A DNA stretch of 51,208 nt from Spirochaetaceae bacterium (GCA_017614995.1 JAGAAX010000048.1:1-51208), one strand, 5' to 3'; positions 17,074 to 26,684 are shown, counted from the stretch's first letter. Numbers and translations: made by a program. The notes: a model not told the origin generated them from the letters alone.

Positions 17074-17167
17074 TTCGTCATTCTCCCTTTTCTTAAGTCT
17101 GAGAGAATGGTAAACCTGGCCTCAAAGACCAGGTCAAGCAGTTTTTGCGATTTTTTTTCAGCAGTAG

Positions 17168-17282
17168 CAATGGTACTGTTATTGCGGCAACAAGGGTATT
17201 GTCATCGTAGTAACAATGGTACTGTTATTGCGGTAACAATGGTACTGTTACTGCAATAACAATGGTCTTGTCATCAAGTTCC
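17168..17282. repeat. Five-copy 23-bp tandem repeat
   Basis: Five consecutive 23-base units start at 17168, 17191, 17214, 17237 and 17260, with consensus CAATGGTACTGTTATTGCGGTAA. Units 1, 3 and 4 are nearly identical; 2 and 5 are diverged. Each has an internal GTTA...TAAC dyad. It occupies the gap between the creatininase start and the ATPase stop. Confidence 0.85.
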
Positions 17283-17327
17283 TGTAAACCTTACAATCAG
17301 CTTTTCTCTTACGGTCTTAGAACGATA

Positions 17328-18551
17328 TTATGATAAATGCAAACTTGCTTTATGTAAAAGAAAATCCACAATATTCAAATGCTCTATTCCATTGTGTGAT
17401 AAATCAATTCTATCCATAGAAAGAACATATTTTGGGGAAGCATCCGTAATTTTATCATACGCTCCAAATTCTCTTTTTATAGTTTCTTCCCCAGAAAGCA
17501 GATATGCCACCTGAATAAAACACTTTTTATTTCCCTTAATAGCGACAAAATCAATTTCTCCCTTATAAGTTTTTCCAGTGAATACAGTAAATCCTTGAAT
17601 CAACAGTTCGTTGTAAATAATATTTTCCAAAAAGAAAGTATCTTCATAATTGATTGTATTCGTATTAAGAGTGCGCAGACCTGTATCAATAGCATAAAAC
17701 TTGTCATTCGATTCAAGGGCAACTTTTCCCACAATATTGTACTTTTTGCAGGAATGTAGAATATAAGCTTTATGCAGTTTTTCAAGATATGTGTAAATTG
17801 TACGGGCGCTTAGCCTTTTTTTGCTTTTTTGCGAATAATAAGCTGCAATGTTTTCAGCAGAAAACTCTTTTCCTGCGTTCGACATAATATAAAGCGAAAT
17901 ATCCTTAAAAGCTTTTCTGTCAATTTTGCTTGATTTTTTGATTATATCCCTGTTTATAATGTTTGAATAAAGATTATCCAGAAACCGCTTAATAGAATTC
18001 TCTTCCCTAAAGCTGAATCTAAGAGGAAAACCACCCCATTTTATATAATCTTTTATAAACTCATCAGGATTACAGCTGATATTATTCATTTTCAGAAAAT
18101 CAACTGACTCTTTAAAGCTAAACGGAAATATTTCAAACTCAACAGTTCGCCCTGTCAAAAGTGTGGCAAGCTCACCTGAAAGCATTGTTGAATCACTTCC
18201 TGTAACAAATATTGAGCAGTTAAACTTAGCCTTAAGCGAAGCAAGAACCTTTTCAAAATCCTCAAGATGCTGAATTTCGTCAATAAAGATATAATATTTT
18301 TCCAAGTCTATTATACGGCTTTTTATTTCTGAATGAAGCTCAACGGCATTTGTTATAAAAGAATAATCCAGATCTTCAAGATTTATGCTGATTATATGAG
18401 AACCGGAAACCCCTTTTAAAAGCAGTTCATTCTTAATTGTATCCATCAGAACTGATTTGCCTGAACGGCGAACTCCGGTTATCACCTTTATTAAATCTAC
18501 ATCATAATAAGGACGAATAAGTTTTAGATAGTCTTCACGAATTAACTGCAT
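17328..18551 (-). CDS. AAA ATPase with DUF4143-type C-terminus
   Basis: Belongs to the large family of AAA_14 ATPases with a C-terminal DUF4143 nuclease-like region, common in accessory DNA of anaerobes; its function is not established. Walker A is TGVRRSGKSVLM near residue 25. Walker B is YYIFIDEIQHLEDFE near residue 86, then sensor VTGSDSTMLSG near residue 115. The C-terminal part holds a winged-helix-like segment and GEIDFVAIKGNKKCFIQVAY, a restriction-endonuclease-like E-x-D...QVxY pattern. The ATG at 18551 has GAGGTG 4-5 bases upstream and is preferred over a TTG at 18569. It opens the accessory island next to the restriction system. Confidence 0.85.
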   Translation of the reverse strand: MQLIREDYLKLIRPYYDVDLIKVITGVRRSGKSVLMDTIKNELLLKGVSGSHIISINLEDLDYSFITNAVELHSEIKSRIIDLEKYYIFIDEIQHLEDFEKVLASLKAKFNCSIFVTGSDSTMLSGELATLLTGRTVEFEIFPFSFKESVDFLKMNNISCNPDEFIKDYIKWGGFPLRFSFREENSIKRFLDNLYSNIINRDIIKKSSKIDRKAFKDISLYIMSNAGKEFSAENIAAYYSQKSKKRLSARTIYTYLEKLHKAYILHSCKKYNIVGKVALESNDKFYAIDTGLRTLNTNTINYEDTFFLENIIYNELLIQGFTVFTGKTYKGEIDFVAIKGNKKCFIQVAYLLSGEETIKREFGAYDKITDASPKYVLSMDRIDLSHNGIEHLNIVDFLLHKASLHLS

Positions 18552-18762
18552 AAGCACCTCGTTTGTCAAAATCTCTGAAAATAAACCGTTGTTTACTTTT
18601 AAAGTTTATGACTGTATCTAAAATTTTGCAAGAATAAAAGCATTTATTTTCACAAAATATAAAACTAATTCAATTTATTTTGATTTTGGAGAAACTGGAA
18701 TTTCAGCAAAAACCATGTTACTATGTACTTTTGTTAAATCTGATGAGCGTCTGCGTATTTTT

Positions 18763-19092
18763 TTATTTTTGCATATTGGGAACAGAAAGTCTATGAATTA
18801 CTGTTTTAGCGATTTTGAAATCATCAGATGATAGATGGCGAATATCGTGAATTATTTCATTTATATCGGTATTTAGTTGTTTTTTTGTTGTTTCCTGTCC
18901 TGTTACAAGGTATTCTACACTGACTTCTAAAATTTTTGCAATTTTGACTGCTGTTTCGGCTGATGGGGTACTTCCAAGTTTAATTCCTTGTCCTATATTT
19001 GTAAGGCTAAATCCACATTCTTTTGCAAGATATGTTCTATTCAATCCTTTGTATTCTAGTTCTTCATCAACTCTTCGCCAAAATTCACTCAT
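18763..19092 (-). CDS. XRE-family helix-turn-helix regulator
   Basis: A small Cro/CI-type DNA-binding protein of 109 residues. The helix-turn-helix reads RTYLAKECGFSLTNIGQGIKLG (about residues 19-40), followed by SAETAVKIAKILEVSVEYLV, the usual helices 4-5 of this fold. A short C-terminal tail may serve for dimerisation. It is divergent from the methylase/restriction genes and separated from them by a region with a perfect 18-base palindrome. This matches the layout of controller proteins that time restriction-modification expression. Alternatively it could be a solitary phage-type repressor. Confidence 0.82.
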   Translation of the reverse strand: MSEFWRRVDEELEYKGLNRTYLAKECGFSLTNIGQGIKLGSTPSAETAVKIAKILEVSVEYLVTGQETTKKQLNTDINEIIHDIRHLSSDDFKIAKTVIHRLSVPNMQK

Positions 19093-19132
19093 AAAGCAAT
19101 AATGTGAAAAATTTCTGATTTTTTCGCTTAAA

Positions 19133-19179
19133 ACTGAATAATTACTGAATATTTGTGTTATACTCAGTAATTACTGAGT
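19133..19179. promoter_or_regulatory. Operators and extended -10 promoter of the restriction operon
   Basis: ACTCAGTAATTACTGAGT at 19162-19179 is a perfect palindrome. A related ACTGAATAATTACTGAAT lies at 19133-19150. An extended -10, TGTTATACT (19156-19164), runs into the palindrome, so binding there would block transcription toward the methylase. There is no good -35, consistent with regulated expression. Confidence 0.6.
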
Positions 19180-19225
19180 AATTGCGATTAAGTCAGAATT
19201 TTTACATTTAAGCGTGCGGTTTATA

Positions 19226-20167
19226 ATGCAAAAAAATGATAGATGTACAATAACACCAATTTTTCCTTTCACCGAACAAGTTCTTTCCACTCTACTTTTA
19301 GACCGTACAACTGGCAGAAACATTCTCTGGGCAACCGAAGATTATTCTCCAATTAGTGCAAAATCACAGATTAAAGTGTCACAGCTAATCGGCAAAAATT
19401 CAGATTTTATAAAGCCGCGTGTTCAAAAAGAAAAAGAAGCTCAGGCACTCCGCACAAGAAACAAAGCCGAAGTTTTTACTCCAAGCTGGATTTGCAACGC
19501 CCAAAACAATCTTATAGATGAAGCATGGTTTGGAAGAAAGGATGTGTTCAATACAAGCGAAGAAAATTCTGCTAGTAAAAAATGGATTTCAACAAAAGAG
19601 AAAATCTTATTTTCAACAGACATAGAAAGTCATAAAACATGGCAGGATTATGTCAAACTTTCACGACTAGAAATCACTTGCGGAGAAGCACCTTATCTTG
19701 TAAGCCGTTACGACACTGTTACCGGCAAAAATATCAAACTTCTTGACCGTATTGGGCTTCTCGACCGAAAAATGCGTGTTGTCTGTGAAAATGCTGCAAA
19801 CGAAGCAGACTACTTTTTGTGGACAACGGTTGCTTTTCAAAACATTTATGGCTTTGAGCTTCAGGGCGACAACCTTCTCTTAGCACGAACAAATCTTCTC
19901 CTTTCATTTAACGAATACACAAAACATTTCTTAAAGCGAAATTCCACAGAAGAAGAACAGTTAAAAATCGCAGAAATCATTTCCTGGAATTTATGGCAGA
20001 TGGACGGGCTGACATTTTCTACACCGTTCTCCTCTGGTGATGACAACGAGCAGGAGTTTTTATTTGAGGAAATGAACACTGTAGAAAATTTCCCCTGCAA
20101 AATCATGGACTGGAAAGAAAACAAAACCATTCTATATAAATCACTTTTGAAAAAGCGGGGTGCATAA
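19226..20167 (+). CDS. Restriction-system methyltransferase-like subunit
   Basis: Resembles proteins annotated as restriction endonuclease subunit M. VFTPSWICNAQ near residue 84 matches the (F)TP motif found before the SAM site of Eco57I-type N6-adenine methylases. LEITCGEAPYLV near residue 150 matches a motif I, and FELQGDNLLLARTNLL matches the motif II region. No NPPY catalytic motif is present, so on its own it should not methylate. It overlaps the next gene by one base (TAATG), which makes a joint complex likely. An in-frame GTG at 19214 is an alternative start; neither has a strong ribosome binding site. It could supply SAM binding, specificity or a regulatory subunit. Confidence 0.7.
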   Translation: MQKNDRCTITPIFPFTEQVLSTLLLDRTTGRNILWATEDYSPISAKSQIKVSQLIGKNSDFIKPRVQKEKEAQALRTRNKAEVFTPSWICNAQNNLIDEAWFGRKDVFNTSEENSASKKWISTKEKILFSTDIESHKTWQDYVKLSRLEITCGEAPYLVSRYDTVTGKNIKLLDRIGLLDRKMRVVCENAANEADYFLWTTVAFQNIYGFELQGDNLLLARTNLLLSFNEYTKHFLKRNSTEEEQLKIAEIISWNLWQMDGLTFSTPFSSGDDNEQEFLFEEMNTVENFPCKIMDWKENKTILYKSLLKKRGA

Positions 20168-23100
20168 TGGCAGATTCTACAGAAAAGACTTTTAAAAATA
20201 CTTTTTCTTACAAACTCATTTATGTTTTTGCAATAGCAGATGATGCACACGCAGGAAGTGTAAAAGTCGGCGATACCAAACTAGATACAGATTTAACACA
20301 AGACCGCTTACAACCTAATTGCAGAGAATTAAATCAAGCCGCACTTGAAAGAATTAAAGCTTATACAAAAACAGCCGCTGTCAGCGTTATACTTCTTCAT
20401 ACAGAACTTGCAATCAGAACTATTCAGAAAAAAGACGGTAGCTGGAATACAGAAAGTTTCCGCGATTACGATGTGCACCGCGTTCTTTTGAATTCTGGAA
20501 TTAAGAAGAAAACTTTTGGTGACAAAAAACTTGGTAACGAATGGTTCTGCTGTGATGATGTTACAGCAATTAAGGCAATAACTGCTGTTAAGCATGGAGA
20601 TACTGCAATCGACACGCTGATTCCGATGGATAAGTTTATTCCAATCAATTTCCGTCCGGAACAAAAAGAAGCAATTGAAAAAACAGTCAGACAATTCAAG
20701 AAATCTCCACGAATGCTGTGGAATGCAAAAATGCGTTTTGGAAAAACTCTTTCCGCTCTTGAAGTTGTCCGACGCATGGATTTTGGACGAACGGTTTTAA
20801 TTACACACAGACCTGTTGTTGATGACGGCTGGCATGAAGATTTCGGAAAGATTTTTACAAAGGAAGATAAATTCCGCTATGGCTCTAAAAAATCTGGAAT
20901 CGAAATTTTTGACCTGGAAAAGACTTTCAAAAAAGATAAAAAGCACTACATCTATTTTGCTTCGATTCAGGACTTGCGCGGTTCAAAAATTGTTGGCGGA
21001 AAGTTCGATAAAAACGATGATGTCTTTAATATAGACTGGGATTGTGTAATCATTGATGAAGCGCACGAAGGAACAACAACCGAACTTGGAGATAAAGTAA
21101 AGAGCATTCTGTTCAAACCAGAAAAAGGCACAAAACTCTTAGAGCTTTCTGGTACACCATTCAACATTCTTTCAAATTATGAAGATGACGAAGAAAGTGT
21201 GTTCACATGGGATTACGTTATGGAGCAGCAGGCAAAACAGGAATGGGAAGAAACTCATTTTGGAGATTCAAATCCTTATTCTGATTTGCCTGAAATGCGC
21301 ATGTACACTTATGACTTGGGAAAACTCATAAAAGGAGATTTTGTTGATGTTGGCGATAAGGCGTTTAACTTTGCTGAGTTCTTCCATACTGACGAAACAG
21401 GCTCGTTTGTTCACGAAAAAAATGTGAATGACTTTTTAAATCTTCTTACCAAGCAGGTCAAGGAAAGCCTTTATCCTTTCAGTTGCAAGGAATACATTAA
21501 TCTTTTTCATCATACATTATGGATGGTGCCGGGCGTAAAAGAAGCACTTGCATTACAGCGTTTGCTTGAAAAACATCCGGTTTTCTGTAATTTCAATATC
21601 GTAAATGTTGCAGGTGATGGAGATCCAGAGGATCCAACAGGAGAGGCTCTTGAAGCAGTCCGCAAAGCAATCAAAGATGCAGGTGAAGACGGCTACACGA
21701 TTACGCTCTCTTGCGGAAAACTTACAACTGGCGTTAGCGTGAAACAGTGGACAGCCGTATTTATGCTTTACGGAACATACACAACAAAAGCCGCTGGATA
21801 TTTGCAGACAATTTTTCGTGTGCAGACTCCTTGTAATGATTATGGCAAGACTAAAACCTGCGCCTATGTTTTTGATTTTGCACCTGACAGAACACTCAAA
21901 ATGGTTGCAGATGCAGTAACTCTTAATGCAAAAGTCGGAAAAACAAAAATTGATGACAAAAACCGTCTTGGAGAATTCCTGAACTTCTGCCCGGTAATAG
22001 GAATTGAAGGCAGCACTATGAAGCCGTACAAAGTTAACAGTCTTCTCCAGCAGTTAAAATCATCGTATGCCGAACGTGCAGTAACAAAAGGTTTTGATGA
22101 CGCAAGCCTTTACAATGACGAACTTCTAAAGCTTTCAAAAGTTGAACTGGAAAAATTCAGTGCATTGCAGGCAACCATCGGGGAGACAAAGGCAAACAAA
22201 GCAGGAGATAAAATCGATGTAAACAAACAGGGGCTTACAGAAGAAGAATTTGAAGAAATTTCAAACCCCAAACAACAAAAAGAGAAACGAGAATTAAGTC
22301 CAGAAGAACAGGCATTACTTGCAAAAGAAAAGGAAGCTAAAAAGCAAAGACAAACTGCAATAAGTATTCTTCGGGGAATTTCAATCCGCATGCCGCTTTT
22401 GATTTACGGAGCAAGAGGAAAGAACGGAGATGAAATACCAATCACAGAAGATATTACGCTTAAAATATTTGTGGAACTTGTAGATGACACTTCTTGGGAA
22501 GAGTTTATGCCACGTGGAGTTACAAAAGAAAAGTTCGCAGACTTTGAAAAATATTACGACGAAGATGTATTCATTGCAGCAGGAAAACGAATCCGAAATC
22601 TTGTTTTGGCAGCAGACAAACTGAATGTAACCGAGCGCACAAGAAAGATAGCGGAAATCTTCTCATATTTCAGGAATCCTGACAAAGAAACAGTTCTGAC
22701 TCCGTGGCGAGTTGTGAACATGCACATGGGAGACTGTCTTGGCGGCTATTCATTCTTTGATAAAGATTACGAAAAATCATTAGGAGAAAACGAAACTCCG
22801 CATTTTATTGATGTTAAAGATGTAACAGAAAAAACACTCGGCAACAGTGAAGCAAAGATTCTGGAAATAAATTCAAAAACAGGTCTTTATCCGCTTTACT
22901 GTGCTTATTCGATTTTCAGAGCAAAACAGAGCCTTCATCCGCAAATGGCAGAAAATACGCTTTGGGAAGAAACAATTTGCGAAAACATTTTTGTAATTTG
23001 CAAAACCCCAATGGCAAAAGCAATTACACAAAGGACGCTCTGTGGCTTTACAAGCACAAAAATCAATGCACATGCTTTTGACCATCTTATAAACGATTTG

Positions 23101-24210
23101 AAGAACAAGAGCGACGCTTTCATAAAAGACGTAACATCAGAAAACTTCTGGAAAAAAGGAAATGGAAAAATGGAATTTGATGCAATCGTGGGGAATCCGC
23201 CGTATACAGAGATAGTTCAAAAAGAAGATAACAACACAGGTTCTTCAAAGCAGATTTTCCCAGACTTTATCATCAGTGCAATAAATGCTAAACCTAAATT
23301 TGTATCTCTTATAACTCCATCCCGCTGGTTTGTCGGTGGTGAACAAGCTGGATATTTTCCAAAACTCAGGAAGTTTCTAAAAGAACGTCCACATATGATT
23401 CAGTTGGTTCATTATACTGATTATGAAGAGATTTTCAAAAAAGTTAATATTCCTGGAGGAATAAACTATTTCCTTTATTCTCAAGAATATAACGGAATGG
23501 TGAATTTTGTAATTCATACAAATGGAAAGATTATTAATCAAAAAAGAAATCTTTTTGAAGATGGAATGGACATCGTTCTTGCCGACTACAATCTTTATTC
23601 TGTTCTGCAGAAAGTTAAGAATTCCAATTTTTCTACAATGATGGATATAATAGGTGAATGGAATTCATTTGGCATTGTAGGTAAGAAAGATATTTTGGAA
23701 AATGTTACTTCAGTAGAGAACTTTGAAAAAGCTGTTAAAGTTCAATGTGCCTATGAACAAATCCGATATATAAAACTTCAAGATATACCAAAGAATCATG
23801 ATTTGATTTCTAAATGGAAAGTATTCACATCAAAAGGAAACGGTGGTGCGGGTACTTTGCAAGATGGAAAACCAGTCGCAATAATCGGGAAGTCTTATGT
23901 TGCAGAACCTAATAGTATCTGTACAGATTCTTTAATCCCTGTTGGAAAATTCGAATCAAAAACAGAAGCCCTCAATTGTAGAAAGTTCATGGCGACAAAG
24001 TTTTTGAGATTTATGGTTGGGATTTTAAAGGTAAGTCAAAATATTTACAGAAATGTGTATGGTTTCGTTCCTCTCCAAGACTTCACCGCAGGCAGCGACA
24101 TCGACTGGACTAAATCAATTCCCGAAATCGATACGCAGCTCTACAAAAAGTATAATCTTTCAAAAGATGAAATCGACTTTATAGAGCGTATGATTAGGCC
24201 AATGGAATAG
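20167..24210 (+). CDS. Restriction enzyme: GIY-YIG-like nuclease, SF2 helicase, methylase and TRD in one chain
   Basis: A 1347-residue multidomain restriction-modification protein. Residues about 10-130 resemble a T5orf172/GIY-YIG nuclease (IYVFAIAD..VKVGDT, then VHRVLL..GNEWF). An SF2 helicase follows, with MRFGKT (Walker A-like, about 189-194), IIDEAH (about 295-300), LSGTPF and a later TTKAAGYLQTIFRVQ motif VI-like segment. A charged linker (about 670-740) leads to a methylase with an atypical SAM loop KILEINSKTGLYPLY (about residue 897) and the NPPY catalytic motif (residues 1010-1013). The C-terminus looks like a target-recognition domain (VYGFVPLQDF, then DIDW). The architecture is like Type ISP enzymes but with a different nuclease. 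Base composition is more AT-rich than the flanking metabolic genes by eye. Confidence 0.8.
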   Translation: MADSTEKTFKNTFSYKLIYVFAIADDAHAGSVKVGDTKLDTDLTQDRLQPNCRELNQAALERIKAYTKTAAVSVILLHTELAIRTIQKKDGSWNTESFRDYDVHRVLLNSGIKKKTFGDKKLGNEWFCCDDVTAIKAITAVKHGDTAIDTLIPMDKFIPINFRPEQKEAIEKTVRQFKKSPRMLWNAKMRFGKTLSALEVVRRMDFGRTVLITHRPVVDDGWHEDFGKIFTKEDKFRYGSKKSGIEIFDLEKTFKKDKKHYIYFASIQDLRGSKIVGGKFDKNDDVFNIDWDCVIIDEAHEGTTTELGDKVKSILFKPEKGTKLLELSGTPFNILSNYEDDEESVFTWDYVMEQQAKQEWEETHFGDSNPYSDLPEMRMYTYDLGKLIKGDFVDVGDKAFNFAEFFHTDETGSFVHEKNVNDFLNLLTKQVKESLYPFSCKEYINLFHHTLWMVPGVKEALALQRLLEKHPVFCNFNIVNVAGDGDPEDPTGEALEAVRKAIKDAGEDGYTITLSCGKLTTGVSVKQWTAVFMLYGTYTTKAAGYLQTIFRVQTPCNDYGKTKTCAYVFDFAPDRTLKMVADAVTLNAKVGKTKIDDKNRLGEFLNFCPVIGIEGSTMKPYKVNSLLQQLKSSYAERAVTKGFDDASLYNDELLKLSKVELEKFSALQATIGETKANKAGDKIDVNKQGLTEEEFEEISNPKQQKEKRELSPEEQALLAKEKEAKKQRQTAISILRGISIRMPLLIYGARGKNGDEIPITEDITLKIFVELVDDTSWEEFMPRGVTKEKFADFEKYYDEDVFIAAGKRIRNLVLAADKLNVTERTRKIAEIFSYFRNPDKETVLTPWRVVNMHMGDCLGGYSFFDKDYEKSLGENETPHFIDVKDVTEKTLGNSEAKILEINSKTGLYPLYCAYSIFRAKQSLHPQMAENTLWEETICENIFVICKTPMAKAITQRTLCGFTSTKINAHAFDHLINDLKNKSDAFIKDVTSENFWKKGNGKMEFDAIVGNPPYTEIVQKEDNNTGSSKQIFPDFIISAINAKPKFVSLITPSRWFVGGEQAGYFPKLRKFLKERPHMIQLVHYTDYEEIFKKVNIPGGINYFLYSQEYNGMVNFVIHTNGKIINQKRNLFEDGMDIVLADYNLYSVLQKVKNSNFSTMMDIIGEWNSFGIVGKKDILENVTSVENFEKAVKVQCAYEQIRYIKLQDIPKNHDLISKWKVFTSKGNGGAGTLQDGKPVAIIGKSYVAEPNSICTDSLIPVGKFESKTEALNCRKFMATKFLRFMVGILKVSQNIYRNVYGFVPLQDFTAGSDIDWTKSIPEIDTQLYKKYNLSKDEIDFIERMIRPME

Positions 24211-24237
24211 AAACAATTTTAGATAAAATTCAATAAC

Positions 24238-24266
24238 TTTACGCCCTATTCAGTAGGGTGTATACT
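24238..24266 (+). promoter_or_regulatory. Promoter with palindromic operator in the spacer
   Basis: TTTACG (24238-24243), a 17-base spacer and TATACT (24261-24266). The spacer holds CCCTA-TTCAG-TAGGG (24244-24258), an inverted repeat suited to autoregulation. It lies immediately before the small ORF at 24276. Confidence 0.5.
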
Positions 24267-24275
24267 GTAAGAAAG

Positions 24276-24425
24276 ATGGCAGAAAATAAAGTATTTGAAA
24301 GCATTATGAATGGTCTCACAGAAAGCCTTGAATTTGCAAAAGGGGATATCTCAAAAGCAAGAAAAATTAGCGTAACTGTTGATGAACTTCCTCAATATTA
24401 CAATGTTGTTACAGTAAAAATGTAA
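24276..24425 (+). pseudogene. Truncated HTH antitoxin-like ORF (49 aa)
   Basis: ATG to TAA encodes 49 residues beginning MAENKVFESIMNGLTESLEF, then AKGDISKARKISV. This resembles the leader region of HigA/XRE-type antitoxins (the ...GLxEALEYAKGDxxKGR pattern). The following helix-turn-helix is missing, because the frame stops after VTVKM. No toxin gene is next to it. A promoter with an operator-like palindrome is retained. It is likely the remnant of a toxin-antitoxin pair at the edge of the restriction island; a functional micro-protein is the alternative. Confidence 0.5.
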
Positions 24426-24458
24426 ACTTAGCTAGACCGGTGGTAAGGCTGCTATACA

Positions 24459-24484
24459 GTTCAGGCATGTTTATATGCCTGAAC
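24459..24484. terminator. 10-bp hairpin between ORF remnant and chemoreceptor
   Basis: GTTCAGGCAT at 24459-24468 pairs exactly with ATGCCTGAAC at 24475-24484 around GTTTAT. It lies 12 bases past the end of the minus-strand chemoreceptor. There is no T-run on either strand. Confidence 0.5.
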
Positions 24485-24496
24485 CGCTGGCGAATC

Positions 24497-26551
24497 CTAA
24501 ACTTTGAACTGGTCTACCTGCTGGCCTATCTCGCTTATCGATTTTTCCATGAGGTTAGAGATTTCAGAGAGGGCAGCGCCGCTTTCGTTTATTTTTGAAG
24601 CACTGCGCGCCATTTCGTCCATTTCTTCTTTCATGTTATGAGTTTCTTCCTGAAGGGTGTTCATCTCAGTCATAATTGTCTTACTGCCTTCGTTCATCTC
24701 CTGGGCGGCACTCTGAACCTTCTTTGAACTTTCGTTCATGTCTTTAAGTGCATGAGTTATCTGGGCAGAACCAGCCTGCTGTTCTTCCATTGCAGACTTA
24801 ATCTGGCGGACAAGGCTGTCTGTTTCGCTGATTTCTTTAGCAAGATTTTTATAGCCTGAAACACCCTCTTGAGTTGCGGTTACGACAGTTTCAATTTTTG
24901 ACTGAATTGCGTTAAGCTGCTCGCCGATAGTTTTTGACTGGCGTGTTGAAGTTTCAGAAAGCTTACGGATTTCATCTGCAACTACGGCAAAACCTTTACC
25001 GGCGTTTCCGGCATGGGCTGCTTCAATTGCCGCGTTCATCGCGAGAAGGTTGGTCTGGCTTGCGATATTTGCAATTACCGTATTTGCTTCGTTCAAAAGC
25101 TTAGACTGTGTTTCAATTTCTGCGATATGTCCCTGCAATTCAGTCTGTGTTTTTGCGCCGGAATCCGCAACATTTGCAAGAACCCCGAAAGATTGAGCCA
25201 TGCGGTCAACGCTTGTGTTTACTTCGCCTATGTTATGAATCATCTGACCGACAGCGCCTGAAGCATTTTCTACAACCTGCGCCTGCGTTATAACCATTGT
25301 TTCAAGCGACTTAATATTTGAAAGAATCTGTTCTACAGTTGATGCCGTCTGGTCTACGCTCAAATTCTGGCGCTCAAGGTTTTCGCCAAAGCCTTTGATG
25401 TTGCTGATAATCAGGTTTATTGAGTCCATTGTTTCCTGCGTGCCTTGCGAAAGCTTTGTACCGGCAGTTTCAAGCGAAGCCTTTGACTGCTTCATTACAG
25501 AAATAATCTGATTCAGGTTTTCTAAGAATGCATTAAAGCCCCTTACAATAGCAGGAATTACTTTAAAAGCTGTGTGAAATTTCGTATCAATGCGTTTTCT
25601 TAAATCTGCATCACCGGAAGAAATGCCTTTTACGGCGCTGCTGATTTCATTGAGCGGTCTTAAAATGTTAGACAGCGCGGTAATGATAAGCACTATTACA
25701 AGAATAATCATAATAACTGCAAAAGGCGCTGCGGCGTTCAGAATAAATTCCCTGAAAGTATACGGCTTGAAAAGCACCATCATCCAGCCGACCTGATTGA
25801 GCGGCGTAATAAGATATTCGCCTTTCCATGTAGAAAGCCTTGTATTGGTTTTGGGGAACAAATCAGAAACGGCGGCAAGTTCCGGCATACGCACTGTGAT
25901 TTGTGTCTTTTTCTCAAGGTCGTCAAGGTTTGTTGAGCCTGAAATTTCGCCGTTCATGTTGTACATGAGCATGTCAACGCCGCTTTCAAGCTTTGAATAC
26001 ATTGAATCTACAAAGTCAGAAAGTTCGATACCTGTGCCGGCGATGCCTATAGGTTTTTTGTTCTGGTTGTAGACAAGCGCATTAATCCAGAGAAAGGTTT
26101 TCTGAAATGCAACTTCAAAGTCAACATAAAACTGATACTCGTCTCCGCTGTTCAGCGTCATCGGGTACCATGCGCTGTCTTCGCGTGTCGGGTCGAGCGT
26201 GTAAAGATATTCCATGTTGGAATAGTATTTTTTGTCAATGTCAGAAATCCAGAATGTTCTGTGCGAGGCAAATTCGCTTTGAAAGACTTGAAACTCTTTC
26301 ATCGCGCGTGCGACTTTTTCCGGGTCTGAAGGATTTTCCATATATTCAATCATGACAGGGGAGCGTACCATCTGCATAGCAAGCGTAAGTTCAGGCTCCA
26401 TGTCATTGTCAAGTTCCAGAAGTTTTGTGTATGCAACGGATTCAAGGTGCGTATGTGTGTCGCGGCTGAAAATCATGTGTGAGCCTATGACCATAAAGAC
26501 TGATACCATAACAATGCTTGCTATAGATAAAATAATTTTTCCGGCTTTCAT
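24497..26551 (-). CDS. Methyl-accepting chemotaxis protein, dCache sensor (second)
   Basis: A chemoreceptor of 684 residues. TM1 is at about 7-28, and the extracytoplasmic Cache region follows (about 35-265, with [11 protein letters not shown] and [12 protein letters not shown]). TM2 is at about 272-298, followed by HAMP and the signalling hairpin with [18 protein letters not shown] and [20 protein letters not shown]. It ends QVDQFKV with no CheR-tethering motif. The cytoplasmic half is closely related to the receptor at 12522-14597, while the sensors differ, as expected of duplicated receptors that have diversified in ligand. It is monocistronic. Signals would go to CheW/CheA encoded elsewhere. 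Confidence 0.92.
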   Translation of the reverse strand: MKAGKIILSIASIVMVSVFMVIGSHMIFSRDTHTHLESVAYTKLLELDNDMEPELTLAMQMVRSPVMIEYMENPSDPEKVARAMKEFQVFQSEFASHRTFWISDIDKKYYSNMEYLYTLDPTREDSAWYPMTLNSGDEYQFYVDFEVAFQKTFLWINALVYNQNKKPIGIAGTGIELSDFVDSMYSKLESGVDMLMYNMNGEISGSTNLDDLEKKTQITVRMPELAAVSDLFPKTNTRLSTWKGEYLITPLNQVGWMMVLFKPYTFREFILNAAAPFAVIMIILVIVLIITALSNILRPLNEISSAVKGISSGDADLRKRIDTKFHTAFKVIPAIVRGFNAFLENLNQIISVMKQSKASLETAGTKLSQGTQETMDSINLIISNIKGFGENLERQNLSVDQTASTVEQILSNIKSLETMVITQAQVVENASGAVGQMIHNIGEVNTSVDRMAQSFGVLANVADSGAKTQTELQGHIAEIETQSKLLNEANTVIANIASQTNLLAMNAAIEAAHAGNAGKGFAVVADEIRKLSETSTRQSKTIGEQLNAIQSKIETVVTATQEGVSGYKNLAKEISETDSLVRQIKSAMEEQQAGSAQITHALKDMNESSKKVQSAAQEMNEGSKTIMTEMNTLQEETHNMKEEMDEMARSASKINESGAALSEISNLMEKSISEIGQQVDQFKV

Positions 26552-26655
26552 ACTATTCCTCTTTTGTTTTCGTTGAAAAAATTCAATAGATATTATTTTA
26601 TCATATTATTTGAATTATGGCTATAAAAAGATAAAAATTTTCAAATGTGAATGCC

Positions 26656-26684
26656 TTGACCTTATTTATTGATTTTGGTAAACT
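26656..26684 (+). promoter_or_regulatory. rpmB promoter
   Basis: TTGACC (26656-26661), exactly 17 bases, then TAAACT (26679-26684). This is a good sigma70-type match, 42 bases before the rpmB ATG. GGTAGG near 26713 is the probable ribosome binding site. Confidence 0.65.

Noticed and set aside
20160-20170. Frameshift splitting one large methylase-restriction gene
   Set aside because: The two ORFs meet in a standard TAATG overlap and each has its own SAM-type motif, so two genes are expected.
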